DNA from: Sulfurospirillum sp. 1612
Lineage (GTDB): Bacteria > Campylobacterota > Campylobacteria > Campylobacterales > Sulfurospirillaceae
Length of the DNA: 64,000 bases
Direction of reading: 5' to 3'
Assembly (NCBI RefSeq): GCF_036556685.1
Contig: NZ_CP140614.1
Span: 1,178,001 to 1,242,000, forward strand
Of the stretch, positions 27,189-36,059 are shown piece after piece. Below the pieces are notes generated by a model. That model was not told the origin of the DNA. It saw nothing but the letters and a program-made list of their open reading frames with translations, and did no database searches. The translations under genes and the position numbers were made by a program. Every line of letters starts with the position of its first letter. Positions within the stretch are counted from its first letter, which is position 1.

Positions 27189-28406
27189 TTAATCTCCCAA
27201 AAAATCTGAAATAGATATTTTATGTTCTTCTTTGTTTTCTAAATCTTTCATCCAGAGTCCGTGTTCTACTAGCTCATCTTCTCCGATGCATATACAAAAA
27301 CGAGCATTTTGTTTGTCTGCATTTTTCAAATGTGCCTTCAAGCTCTTTTTTTCATAATGTAGCACTACTTTTTCTTCGCGTCTGAGTGCTATTGAGAGTT
27401 CAAAACAAGAATCCAATGCCTCCTCGCATAATGCGCCGACATAATAGCCTTCTCTTTTCTTTTCTGGCATTTTAATCAATTCCATCAATCGTTCAATTCC
27501 CATAGCAAAACCGATTCCATATGTTGGTTTGCCATCTAAAAATTCGACCAATCTATCGTATCTACCGCCTCCTGCTATGGCACTTTGTGCTCCTATCTCA
27601 TCACTGACAAATTCAAAAGCTGTCTTATTATAATAATCAAGTCCACGTACTAATTTTGAATTTACCACATATTTCACACCAAAGGAATCTAAAATCGAAG
27701 TGAGTTTTGAAAAGTCTTCTTGGCAATCTTCACAAAGATTATCCGTAATCAACGGAGCGTGACGATAAATCTCTTTGCAATGTTCATTCTTGCAATCCAA
27801 AACTCTTATGGGATTGGTATCTTTGCGTCTTTTACAATCATCACAAATATCCTCTTCGCCTTCTAAAAATTGAACCAATTTTTCACGATAAGGCGGCATG
27901 CATTTGTGACATCCTAATGAGTTGAGTTCTAACACATAACCGATACCAAAGAAATCAAGCATCTCTTTTAACATCAAAATAATACTCGCATCTTCTTTGA
28001 CATTACTTTCACCAAAAGATTCAACTCCAAATTGATGAAACTCTCGAAGTCTTCCTTTTTGTGGACGTTCATATCGAAACATCGGTCCGTAATAGTAGAA
28101 TTTTTTCCCACCGCCGGCTTTATCATATTTTTGTTGTATAAAGGCGCGAACAACGCCAGCGGTACCCTCAGGTCTCAAACAGACGTCATTGCCCCCTTTG
28201 TCAGTAAATTGATACATTTCCTTACCTACAATATCACTGCTCTCGCCGACACTTCTTTTAAATAAAGCGGTCTCTTCTAAAAGGGGCGTTTCAATATAGG
28301 TAAAACCATAATTTTCTGCAATTCTACTGCAGTGTTTTGTAAAATAAAGATATCTCTCGTTGGCTGGGTCTAGCAAATCTTTCATGCCTCTAAGCGCTTG
28401 TATCAT
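27189..28406 (-). CDS. hisS: Histidyl-tRNA synthetase
   Basis: 405 residues, class II. Motif 1 region near residues 40-70, motif 2 FRYERPQKGRLREFHQFGVE, histidine A motif LVRGLDYYNKTAFEF, and motif 3 GIGFAMGIERL, then the anticodon-binding domain. It has a Cys-rich insertion (CHKCMPP, CDDC, CEDC pairs, about residues 178-232) that may bind zinc. It overlaps tmk by 17 bases. Confidence 0.94.
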   Translation of the reverse strand: MIQALRGMKDLLDPANERYLYFTKHCSRIAENYGFTYIETPLLEETALFKRSVGESSDIVGKEMYQFTDKGGNDVCLRPEGTAGVVRAFIQQKYDKAGGGKKFYYYGPMFRYERPQKGRLREFHQFGVESFGESNVKEDASIILMLKEMLDFFGIGYVLELNSLGCHKCMPPYREKLVQFLEGEEDICDDCKRRKDTNPIRVLDCKNEHCKEIYRHAPLITDNLCEDCQEDFSKLTSILDSFGVKYVVNSKLVRGLDYYNKTAFEFVSDEIGAQSAIAGGGRYDRLVEFLDGKPTYGIGFAMGIERLMELIKMPEKKREGYYVGALCEEALDSCFELSIALRREEKVVLHYEKKSLKAHLKNADKQNARFCICIGEDELVEHGLWMKDLENKEEHKISISDFLGD

Positions 28407-28980
28407 ATATAAATTCCTCTATTTCTTGATAAATTTTTTCTCTTGTTTGTTGTGCATCAACTTTTAAAACACGTACGGGAAGTTTACTCAATACGGCCTC
28501 CATCAAATCTTGGACTTTCAAAAGATAGTCAATGCCGCGTTGTTCAATATTATCATGCTCTTTTTCCTCTAATCGCGCTACAATCAAATCCCTATTGGTG
28601 TGAAAAAAGACAACAGCATCGGGTAGATTGCCACCTAGTGCAAATTGATTTAATGCAATCAAAAAATCCATCTTCAAGTCTTGATTATTAGCCAAGGCAT
28701 AAGCAATCCCTGAAATCATTCCACGGTCTGAGAGAATGATATCATGATCTTTTCCGGCGATATTTTCTGCAAAATTTTGAGCACGATCGGCCAAAAACAA
28801 AAACAATTCCGTATTAAAAGCGAGTGAATGCTCACTGTTTAATATAAGGTCTCGCAGTGTCTCCCCCAACTTAGTATTGCCCGGTTCTTTTAGTGTGATG
28901 ATGCTATCATGATGTTGTTTGAAAAGCTCAATTTGAGTACTTTTCCCCGTCGTATCAATCCCTTCAAATATCACATACAT
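28390..28980 (-). CDS. tmk: Thymidylate kinase
   Basis: 196 residues. P-loop EGIDTTGKSTQ (residues 5-15), LKEPGNTKLGE, and the DR motif in SDRGMISGIAYA. It phosphorylates dTMP to dTDP. The start overlaps the coaD end by ten bases. Confidence 0.92.
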   Translation of the reverse strand: MYVIFEGIDTTGKSTQIELFKQHHDSIITLKEPGNTKLGETLRDLILNSEHSLAFNTELFLFLADRAQNFAENIAGKDHDIILSDRGMISGIAYALANNQDLKMDFLIALNQFALGGNLPDAVVFFHTNRDLIVARLEEKEHDNIEQRGIDYLLKVQDLMEAVLSKLPVRVLKVDAQQTREKIYQEIEEFIYDTSA

Positions 28981-29456
28981 TGTTTGATCTTTATGTATTT
29001 TAAAACTTCTTTAGGGACAAGATGGCTCGCATCTCCTTGGTGTCTAATGATATCACGTACCACAGTCGAGCTGATAAAAGCATGTTCCAAATTTGGCATC
29101 AAATAGACAGTATCAATATTTTTGTCCATCGACGCATTGGCATAGCCAATCTGTAATTCATACTCAAAATCGCTCACCGCACGCAGTCCTCTAAGGATGG
29201 TATTGACGTTTTGCTCTTGACAAAAACTTACAAGCAAGCTGTGAAACGGCATCACATCGACATGAGGGATATCTTTGACACTATCTTGTGCCATCTCGAC
29301 TCGTGTGACGAGATCAAACATCGGATTTTTATTGCCTGAGGCTGCGATGCCAACAATCACTCTATCGAAAATCTTTCTGGCTCTTTTAATGACAGAAATA
29401 TGTCCATTTGTAATAGGATCAAATGTCCCGGGGTAAATTGCAACTAAACCTGACAT
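28971..29456 (-). CDS. coaD: Phosphopantetheine adenylyltransferase
   Basis: 161 residues from the ATG at 29456, which follows GGAGGG inside the end of ubiX; a longer frame to 29519 would add 21 residues with no family match. AIYPGTFDPITNGHISVI (HxGH-type nucleotidyl-transfer motif) and ISSTVVRDIIRHQGD are diagnostic. It makes dephospho-CoA. Confidence 0.94.
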   Translation of the reverse strand: MSGLVAIYPGTFDPITNGHISVIKRARKIFDRVIVGIAASGNKNPMFDLVTRVEMAQDSVKDIPHVDVMPFHSLLVSFCQEQNVNTILRGLRAVSDFEYELQIGYANASMDKNIDTVYLMPNLEHAFISSTVVRDIIRHQGDASHLVPKEVLKYIKIKQCM

Positions 29457-29457
29457 C

Positions 29458-29979
29458 TCAGCCCTCCCATCTTTGAAATAAATTATGGTTGATATTAAGA
29501 GCATCAAACCATTTACCAATCAAAAAATTCTCCATATCTTCCAAGGAGCGAATTGCAGCATAATATCCTAAAATAGGAGGTGAAATTAGCACTCCGAGAT
29601 TAGAGAGTTTGAGCATATTTTCTAAGGCAATAGAAGAGAAGGGCATCTCTCTTGGCGCTAATACCAAATGCTTTTTCTCTTTAATCATGACAGCCGCACT
29701 TCTTGTGATCAAATTATCGCTAATACCACATGCTATTTTGGCTACAGTATTCATACTACAAGGGACAACAATCATCGCATCGGCACCAAATGAACCGGAG
29801 GCAATGGGCGCTGCGATATTGTGATTATCAAAAAAATTTCTATTCTCCTCTTTTTCTAATACCGTCGTGGCATTTTCAGAAAATATAATATATTTTTCAA
29901 TCTCTTTTGGTAGTTTTTTTATAAACTTTTCACCCAGTTTTACACCACTTGCACCACTGATGCCGATTATTAATTTCAT
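29458..29979 (-). CDS. ubiX: Flavin prenyltransferase
   Basis: 173 residues: LIIGISGASGVKLGEKFI at the N-terminus, CSMNTVAKIACGISDNLITRSA, and the LAPREMPFSSIALENMLKL motif with the conserved Arg and Glu. It makes prenylated FMN, the cofactor of UbiD-type decarboxylases; a UbiD gene is at 41235. In this phylum the pair serves menaquinone (futalosine route). One base separates it from coaD. Confidence 0.92.
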   Translation of the reverse strand: MKLIIGISGASGVKLGEKFIKKLPKEIEKYIIFSENATTVLEKEENRNFFDNHNIAAPIASGSFGADAMIVVPCSMNTVAKIACGISDNLITRSAAVMIKEKKHLVLAPREMPFSSIALENMLKLSNLGVLISPPILGYYAAIRSLEDMENFLIGKWFDALNINHNLFQRWEG

Positions 29980-29998
29980 ATTGCTTCTTTCTCTAATA

Positions 29999-30883
29999 TT
30001 ATTCTAAAATCATAGCACTTTTTTGAGATAAAATCTTCGCCCTAAATACTTTTCCTTTTGCCGTTCTTATTTTGACGACATCTCCGATATTGGCATCACT
30101 CAAAACATGTGCATCGGTGGCTATTCGTAAATTTTCATCTTGCAACACTGCTTGAATCAAATCATTTTTCAACAAAAGTTTTTTGATTTTCAAATCATTA
30201 CGTGTTAGGATTGCGCCTTTTTTAATATAACCGCGGATAATATACTCTTGGTGCATCTTACCGGTAATAGCATATCTTGGCAAGACATCAAAAGGAATAA
30301 CCGTTTTTTGATAATCGTTATTTTGGAGGATTTTACCGTTTCGCAAGTTATATTTTGCTTTAAAAACTGAAATATTGGCGATAATATGATATTTAAGATA
30401 GATTTTTTTTGTTTGGAATTTTTTAGTATAAGTGACGCTTAATGTACCGGTTGCATTTCTATAATTATTTTCTTTTAAATTCAATGTACTTAGGGTAAAT
30501 TTGGAGAGGTCAAAATTTGGTAAAGTAGCAGCTTGAAGCTTGATTTTTTGGATATTCATAGACGGATATCTTCTTTGAAATTTTTTTCGTATCTCTGTTT
30601 TGATTGCTTGCAAAGCAACGGGTTCATAGCATTTTCGGAAGGTGATGATACCACCAGAATGATCACTATAAGTCATATTGTGTTCTTTTAGCTTAGAAAC
30701 AATTTGCAATGAGGGAACAGAAAAAGAGGAGAGGTTTTTGGGTATCTTGAGAATCGTAAAATCATGATGGGGATTCTTGAGAAAAAAAGAGGCTCGTATT
30801 GTCATAATATTTTTAGTACAATATTGATTTTTGAGCGTGATATGTTCGGATGCTTGTAAGAAAGAGATGAAGAAAATAAACAT
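29999..30883 (-). CDS. flgA: Flagellar P-ring assembly protein FlgA
   Basis: 294 residues from the ATG at 30883, just after a tRNA gene. Signal peptide (about 1-15, FISFLQAS), then the SAF/ChapFlgA region in the C-terminal half ([18 protein letters not shown] and [16 protein letters not shown]), closing with [20 protein letters not shown], the FlgA signature. It is a periplasmic chaperone for FlgI. A frame that extends upstream would translate the tRNA and is not credible. No ribosome-binding site is evident before the ATG. Confidence 0.85.
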   Translation of the reverse strand: MFIFFISFLQASEHITLKNQYCTKNIMTIRASFFLKNPHHDFTILKIPKNLSSFSVPSLQIVSKLKEHNMTYSDHSGGIITFRKCYEPVALQAIKTEIRKKFQRRYPSMNIQKIKLQAATLPNFDLSKFTLSTLNLKENNYRNATGTLSVTYTKKFQTKKIYLKYHIIANISVFKAKYNLRNGKILQNNDYQKTVIPFDVLPRYAITGKMHQEYIIRGYIKKGAILTRNDLKIKKLLLKNDLIQAVLQDENLRIATDAHVLSDANIGDVVKIRTAKGKVFRAKILSQKSAMILE

Positions 30884-30888
30884 CAAGA

Positions 30889-30963
<75 letters not shown>

Positions 30964-30981
30964 TTACAAGTTGGAATTTTA

Positions 30982-32190
30982 TCAAAAGAATCCTTTAAAA
31001 AGAATTATTTTAACATACTCACCTTGAGAAAGTTTATCAGTTTGTTCATCTGTCACTAATAATGCATTACTTTGTAATATGGGTGACACCATCCCGGAAC
31101 CATAACGGTTTTCCATAGTTACTGAAAATATTCCATCATGATACGTTCCCAATATCAAATTGGATCGGTTGGGCTTGATTTTGAGATCCTCTGCCATTTG
31201 TGCCGTGATAGTAGGATGCCCCGGATTTTTATTGCCTTGCATTTTTTTGAGTACTGGGACTAAAAACAAAAAGGCATTGACAAATGCGGCAAGAGGATTT
31301 CCTGGCATAGAGGCTACAATCGTAGAACCCATATTGCCTATCATGGTAGGACGTCCTGGTTTGATATTGACCCCATGAAAAAGGGCTTTGAGTCCATTAA
31401 AGAGCAACGCTTCTTCTACAAAATCAGCCTCACCCATACTAATGCCCCCTGTGGTGACTAGCAAATCATAACGTTTCATCTCTTTAAAGTATGCTTTACT
31501 TTGCTCTAAATTATCTGGAATCACACCACAATAATCTGCATCAAAACCATACTCTTTAAAAAGAGCAATCAAAGCAGAAGAATTGACATTGTAAATCTCA
31601 TCTTCTCCTGCTTCTTCCCATGGTTCTTTGAGTTCATTACCGGTAGAGAAGATAGCAATGGTTGGATTTCTGTAAACTTCAACTTCTGAAATCCCCTGAG
31701 AAACTAGCAGAGCGATGCACGAAGAATCGAGTAAAGTTCCCTCATGTAAGAGAATATTACCGCGTGAGACTTCTTCCCCTTTGACACGAAAAGCATTGCC
31801 TTTTTTCACCGTTTTTGTCAGACTCATGAGATTATTTTCATCTACGCGCGTGTCTTCTATCCCGATGATTGTATCGGCATTATCTGGTATTTTAGCGCCC
31901 GTCATGATTTTGTAACATTCACCTGGTTGGAGTTTGGTGTGAGTGGTATCACCCGCAAAAACTGTCCCTTTTATAATGAGTGCTTTGTGACTATCTGCAC
32001 TTTGAAAAGCATAGCCATCAAGTGCAGAATTATTAAAAGCTGGTAAATCTTTTTTACATATAATATTTTTTGCAATGACTCTACCAAGTGCTTTGTGTAC
32101 AGGGAGCCAAAGGCTTGTTGGTTTTACTTTAACAAGCGCCAATGATGATTGTTTTGCTTCTTTTAATGATACAGATGTTAATTTTTGCAT
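30982..32190 (-). CDS. moeA: Molybdopterin molybdenumtransferase
   Basis: 402 residues. LPAFNNSALDGYAF near residue 52, GDTTHTKLQPGECYKIMTGAKIP, the MoCF domain VTTGGISMGEADFVEEAL and the GRPTMIGNMGSTIVASMPGNPLAAFV block are typical of MoeA. It inserts Mo (or W) into molybdopterin. An aldehyde oxidoreductase of the tungsten family and MoaD-like proteins are encoded near 57-59 kb. It is followed by murA upstream in the transcript, as in C. jejuni. Confidence 0.92.
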   Translation of the reverse strand: MQKLTSVSLKEAKQSSLALVKVKPTSLWLPVHKALGRVIAKNIICKKDLPAFNNSALDGYAFQSADSHKALIIKGTVFAGDTTHTKLQPGECYKIMTGAKIPDNADTIIGIEDTRVDENNLMSLTKTVKKGNAFRVKGEEVSRGNILLHEGTLLDSSCIALLVSQGISEVEVYRNPTIAIFSTGNELKEPWEEAGEDEIYNVNSSALIALFKEYGFDADYCGVIPDNLEQSKAYFKEMKRYDLLVTTGGISMGEADFVEEALLFNGLKALFHGVNIKPGRPTMIGNMGSTIVASMPGNPLAAFVNAFLFLVPVLKKMQGNKNPGHPTITAQMAEDLKIKPNRSNLILGTYHDGIFSVTMENRYGSGMVSPILQSNALLVTDEQTDKLSQGEYVKIILFKGFF

Positions 32191-32194
32191 GAAA

Positions 32195-33457
32195 TTATTC
32201 CTCTAATCTTTCTATTTTTGCACCTAATGCGGAAAATTTACCTTCTAGATTTTCATATCCGCGATCTAGATGATAAATTCTATGGATTCTCGTGGTTCCT
32301 TTAGCCACTAATGCTGCTAAAATAAGTGCGGAACTGGCTCTAAGGTCTGTTGCCATCACATCCGCGGCATTGAGTTGTGTATTGCCCTCAACTGCGGCAC
32401 TATGTCCTTTTAATTTGATGATGGCACCCATACGACCGAGTTCGCTGACATGCATAAAACGATTTTCAAAAAGTCGTTCATCGATAATACTCGTGCCATT
32501 TGCTTGGGTACAAAGCGCCATAAACTGTGCTTGCATATCGGTTGGAAATCCCGGATATTCGCTCGTTTCAAGATCACAGGCTTTGATGGTTTCAGCTGGC
32601 AATAATGTGATAGAATCGGCATCTTTTTCGATACCAAATCCCATCTGCTTCAGCTTCAAAGTCATGGATTCAAGATGTTTGGGGATGATATTAGTAATAG
32701 TAATACCCGAATTTGTAATCGCACCGGCACACAGATACGTCCCTGCTTCTATGCGATCGGGAATCACTGTGATATCTTGCATATCTAAAAGAGCACCATC
32801 TGTACCTATTATATTGATAGTAGAAGTACCAATACCCTCAATCTGTAATCCCGCGTCTCGCAATACCTCACACAATTGCACGACTTCAGGCTCTTTAGCT
32901 ACATTCACAAGAGTGGTAGTGCCATGAGCCAAACTTGCGGCCATGATAATATTCTCACTACCGGTGACTGTTACTTTATCAAAGATAATGTTGGCGCCTT
33001 TCAACCCATTGGGTGCTTTTGCTATGACATAACCTTGTTTGATTTCAATTTCTGCTCCCATTTGCTCGAGTGCTTTAAGGTGCAAATCAATCGGTCGTTG
33101 CCCAATCGCACACCCTCCAGGCAAAGAGACTTCACAATGTCCAAAGCGAGAGAGAAGCGGTCCAAGCGTCAAGATAGAAGCGCGCATTTTTCTGACAATA
33201 TCATAATTTGCAAATGCTGATTTGACTTGTGTTGTATCTATGGATACTATATTATCCTTTTGTACGGTTGTAGAGCCTAAATTTTCCAAGAGTTTTAAAA
33301 GCGTTTTGACATCAGCCACGTCGGGAACATTGGAAAGCATGATGTTGTTTTTGGAAAGTAATGTTGAGGCAAGAAGTGGCAACGCGGAGTTTTTTGCTCC
33401 GGAGATTGCAATCGTGCCTTTTAATTTTTGGTTTCCTTCTACTGATAAATAATGCAT
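32195..33457 (-). CDS. murA: UDP-N-acetylglucosamine 1-carboxyvinyltransferase
   Basis: 420 residues from the ATG at 33457; AAGGA is eight bases upstream, whereas the in-frame ATG nine bases earlier sits on top of that site. [16 protein letters not shown] at the N-terminus, the catalytic-loop cysteine in [16 protein letters not shown], and the C-terminal [17 protein letters not shown]. First committed step of peptidoglycan synthesis, target of fosfomycin; the reactive Cys is present, so sensitivity at this site is expected. Confidence 0.95.
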   Translation of the reverse strand: MHYLSVEGNQKLKGTIAISGAKNSALPLLASTLLSKNNIMLSNVPDVADVKTLLKLLENLGSTTVQKDNIVSIDTTQVKSAFANYDIVRKMRASILTLGPLLSRFGHCEVSLPGGCAIGQRPIDLHLKALEQMGAEIEIKQGYVIAKAPNGLKGANIIFDKVTVTGSENIIMAASLAHGTTTLVNVAKEPEVVQLCEVLRDAGLQIEGIGTSTINIIGTDGALLDMQDITVIPDRIEAGTYLCAGAITNSGITITNIIPKHLESMTLKLKQMGFGIEKDADSITLLPAETIKACDLETSEYPGFPTDMQAQFMALCTQANGTSIIDERLFENRFMHVSELGRMGAIIKLKGHSAAVEGNTQLNAADVMATDLRASSALILAALVAKGTTRIHRIYHLDRGYENLEGKFSALGAKIERLEE

Positions 33458-33575
33458 AAAAATCATCCTTGTTATATTTGACTTATTATATAAAAACTAT
33501 ATTTAAAACTTAATATGTTTGAGCCTCTAAGTATCATTAAAAAAATACTTTTGGGAAATTTTATATATTAGTTGA

Positions 33576-33581
33576 TATAAT
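33576..33581 (+). promoter_or_regulatory. -10 box (TATAAT) placed six bases before the SixA-like start codon
   Basis: TATAAT with an upstream TTGA. The start codon at 33588 lies where transcription would begin, and no ribosome-binding site fits between them. This predicts a leaderless transcript. Confidence 0.5.
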
Positions 33582-33587
33582 TGCCCC

Positions 33588-34082
33588 ATGAAAAAAATAT
33601 ACCTTATCAGACATGCAAAGTCAAATGACAAAAACAATATTGAGAATGACTTCGAAAGAGGCTTGAGTAAAAGAGGAAAAGAAGATATAAAATTTATGGC
33701 AAAAAGATTAAAATTTTTTGAAATCATGCCAGATATAATTATCAGTAGTCCTGCTAAAAGAGCCAGAAAAACAGCAGAAGGCATCGCCTCAATTGTTGAA
33801 TACAAAAATGAGATTGTCTATGAGCCATCTTTGTATGAATCAACACCCAAGCATTATATGGATCTCATCACCAATTTAGATGATAGTATCCATTCGGTTT
33901 TTATGATTGCGCACAATCCAACCATTACGGAAATAGGGGAGTATTTAAGTGGCGCTATTTTGACCAATATCCCGACGTGTTCTATTGTTTGTATCGCTTT
34001 TGATGTGAACACTTTCAAAAAAATACAAGAGAGCAGTGGTTCTGTTCTATTTTTCGATTATCCTAAAAAACATAGAAAATAA
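33588..34082 (+). CDS. SixA-like histidine phosphatase
   Basis: 164 residues of the phosphoglycerate-mutase/histidine-phosphatase superfamily: YLIRHAKSN (RH at residues 8-9), ISSPAKRARKTAEGIA, EPSLYEST and the second histidine in IAHNPTITEIGEYL. It is close in size and sequence to SixA, which dephosphorylates HPt domains. The start cannot lie much further downstream because the catalytic histidine is at residue 9. No neighbour suggests a partner. Confidence 0.8.
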   Translation: MKKIYLIRHAKSNDKNNIENDFERGLSKRGKEDIKFMAKRLKFFEIMPDIIISSPAKRARKTAEGIASIVEYKNEIVYEPSLYESTPKHYMDLITNLDDSIHSVFMIAHNPTITEIGEYLSGAILTNIPTCSIVCIAFDVNTFKKIQESSGSVLFFDYPKKHRK

Positions 34083-34421
34083 TTACCCTCATTATCATTT
34101 CTACCTCTTATTTCAACCCCATAGTACTCTTTTCTAAAAAATCTTAATTTATTTGTTAGTAACACTTTCCCTCTCACTTTTTTGTCAAAAATAAAATACA
34201 TATAATTTTATGTATAATATTTCAAAACTACCTATTTTAGGGCTTTAAATGCTATAGAAATACTCATTTTTTGGGCTACTAACATGTTAGTAATTACATA
34301 TGAGGCTCAAAAATGTTTCACGAAAAATAAAATAAAAACCTATAATTTTTTTCTAAAAATTTATATCTAACTTGATTTAAATAAAAAAAATGTATAATTA
34401 TCTATGTTTTAAAGGAGTCAC
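34083..34421. promoter_or_regulatory. Non-coding region with two extended -10 promoters
   Basis: 339 bp without a gene. Two identical ATGTATAAT boxes are seen, with TATAAT at 34213-34218 and 34393-34398. The second is correctly placed for the DUF2018 gene at 34422. The first is 204 bp upstream and could give a long leader or a small RNA. A perfect 16-bp palindrome lies between them (34277-34292). Confidence 0.5.
34277..34292. repeat. 16-bp perfect palindrome (TACTAACATGTTAGTA)
   Basis: Two 8-base arms with no spacer, about 60 bp downstream of the first TATAAT box in this region. It could be a dimeric regulator site or, if transcribed, a small hairpin. No flanking T run, so not a terminator. 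Confidence 0.45.
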
Positions 34422-34703
34422 ATGTTATACGAAGATGAAGATGATTATTTTATGGGAAGTCCAAAAAGTAAATTTTTTGATATAGTATTTAATGCCAATC
34501 GATCATTGGTTGAAAATTCACTCTCCAATATCGCCGAACGATACAGTGCTATGGAGATACTTTTAGAAGAGTTTATCCCTGATGAAATGGAATTAGAATA
34601 CCGTATTAATGAAATACGAACAAATCAAGCAGATGAAATCATTAAAAAAAGCAACAGCTTATATATTGTCACAACGGGTGAAGTTTTAACGCAACATGAA
34701 TAA
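34422..34703 (+). CDS. DUF2018 family protein (HP0242-like)
   Basis: 93 residues, all-helical in appearance and acidic. The opening (EDEDDYFMGSPKSKFFDIVFNA) and length match the HP0242 family of Helicobacter, small proteins whose crystal structure is an intertwined, knotted dimer. In H. pylori the family also lies beside the ispB-hemA-proS-hemC cluster, as here. Function unknown. Clear AAAGGAG site before the ATG and a -10 box at 34393. Overlaps the next gene by eight bases. Confidence 0.78.
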   Translation: MLYEDEDDYFMGSPKSKFFDIVFNANRSLVENSLSNIAERYSAMEILLEEFIPDEMELEYRINEIRTNQADEIIKKSNSLYIVTTGEVLTQHE

Positions 34704-35160
34704 GATATGTTTCTTATTGTTTTTTTTAGTTTCAACGCTACTCTATGGCAAAGACAAACAAATATGGGAATATCAACATCGGTTTTTACTCAAGAAAGAT
34801 CAAGTTGCACAAATACATATCGATAATGTCGCTTTAGCAAATAAGCAAAAAAATAGCTCCTTCTTGCTAAAATTCGGCTGGGTTTTATTTGAGAATGCAA
34901 ATATCACGCTATTATTAAATTATAAAGGGTATCCACATCAATACTTATTACGTAGTGGAAAGCCGACTGATGGTGTAAAAATTGATTTATTGAGCAATTC
35001 AAATGGATTAAGGGGTCGGGTGTATGCCTTGATTGATATCGCTGATTTTGACCAACAAAAACAGCGTGCACAGATTGATGTTTATATCAAAGATGACACA
35101 AAAAAAGTGCGTATTAAATTTCAAGATCCCAAACAAAATATGATAGACAAAAGGAAATAG
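34696..35160 (+). CDS. Secreted protein of unknown function
   Basis: 154 residues. A signal peptide (about 1-18, ending LLYG) precedes a beta-rich domain with no cysteine and no recognised motif. It is found at the position of H. pylori HP0241 between the HP0242-like gene and the prenyl synthase. Probably periplasmic. It overlaps the DUF2018 gene by eight bases. Confidence 0.65.
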   Translation: MNKICFLLFFLVSTLLYGKDKQIWEYQHRFLLKKDQVAQIHIDNVALANKQKNSSFLLKFGWVLFENANITLLLNYKGYPHQYLLRSGKPTDGVKIDLLSNSNGLRGRVYALIDIADFDQQKQRAQIDVYIKDDTKKVRIKFQDPKQNMIDKRK

Positions 35161-35162
35161 TA

Positions 35163-36059
35163 TTGTTAACTAAGATAGAAGCCTTTATGGAAGAGTTTAT
35201 CGCCTCACTTGAAGACCAGCATAGTCTGGATTTATTTAAAAAACTTCCAAAAGGCAAAAGATTACGAGCAAAACTGATACTGAAAATAGCCGGAGAATCA
35301 AGAGAATCTTATAAATTAGCAGCCATTGTGGAGCTTGTACATGCGGCAAGTTTATTACATGATGATGTCATTGATGATGCATTGACGCGTCGCGGTAAGG
35401 ACTCAATCAATGCCATATATGGCAATAAAACCTCCATCATGTTAGGAGATATATTATATTCGAAAGCATTTGCAGAATTATCAAACTTTTCAAGTGAGAT
35501 TGCTTATAGAATCTCCAGTGCCGTCTCTTTACTTTCTGTTGGAGAATTACTTGATATGGCTTTATCAGAGCAGTTTAACGACAACAAAACTGCCTATTTT
35601 GATATGATTTACAAAAAGACAGCAATTCTCATCGAAGCCGCAGCGGCCAGTGCTGCCATGCTGTGTGGAAAAGATGCTAGCCTTTATGAAACCTACGGTC
35701 GTAATCTGGGCTTGGCATTTCAAGTCATCGATGATGTACTTGATATTACTCAAAGTAGCGAAGTCCTCGGTAAACCCTCTTTGAGTGATTTTAAAGAAGG
35801 CAAAACGACCTTACCGTATCTTTATCTCTATGAGCGTATCAATACAGAAGAACAACACAAGCTCATCTCTTTGTTTAAAAAAGATTTAGACAAAGATGAT
35901 AAAATGTGGATTAAAAACAGAATGAAGGAGACTTCAAGTTTGAATGACTCGATTCAATATGCTAAAGAGCTGGGGCTAGAGGCATTAAGTGCCATCAAAG
36001 ATGAAAACAACGATGGCCTCACTAAGATCATCAAAGAGATGATTGAGAGAGAATTCTGA
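35163..36059 (+). CDS. ispB: Polyprenyl diphosphate synthase
   Basis: 298 residues, starting at a TTG preceded by AAAAGGAA at suitable distance. First aspartate-rich motif LLHDDVIDDA (about residues 65-74) and second FQVIDDVLDITQ (about 181-192). It makes the long side chain of menaquinone from FPP and IPP; the exact chain length cannot be read directly. It overlaps hemA by one base (TGATG). Confidence 0.88.
   Translation: MLTKIEAFMEEFIASLEDQHSLDLFKKLPKGKRLRAKLILKIAGESRESYKLAAIVELVHAASLLHDDVIDDALTRRGKDSINAIYGNKTSIMLGDILYSKAFAELSNFSSEIAYRISSAVSLLSVGELLDMALSEQFNDNKTAYFDMIYKKTAILIEAAAASAAMLCGKDASLYETYGRNLGLAFQVIDDVLDITQSSEVLGKPSLSDFKEGKTTLPYLYLYERINTEEQHKLISLFKKDLDKDDKMWIKNRMKETSSLNDSIQYAKELGLEALSAIKDENNDGLTKIIKEMIEREF

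Noticed and set aside
32292-32927. 211-residue plus-strand open frame opposite murA
   Set aside because: It is a shadow of the conserved murA frame, has no ribosome-binding site and no family likeness.
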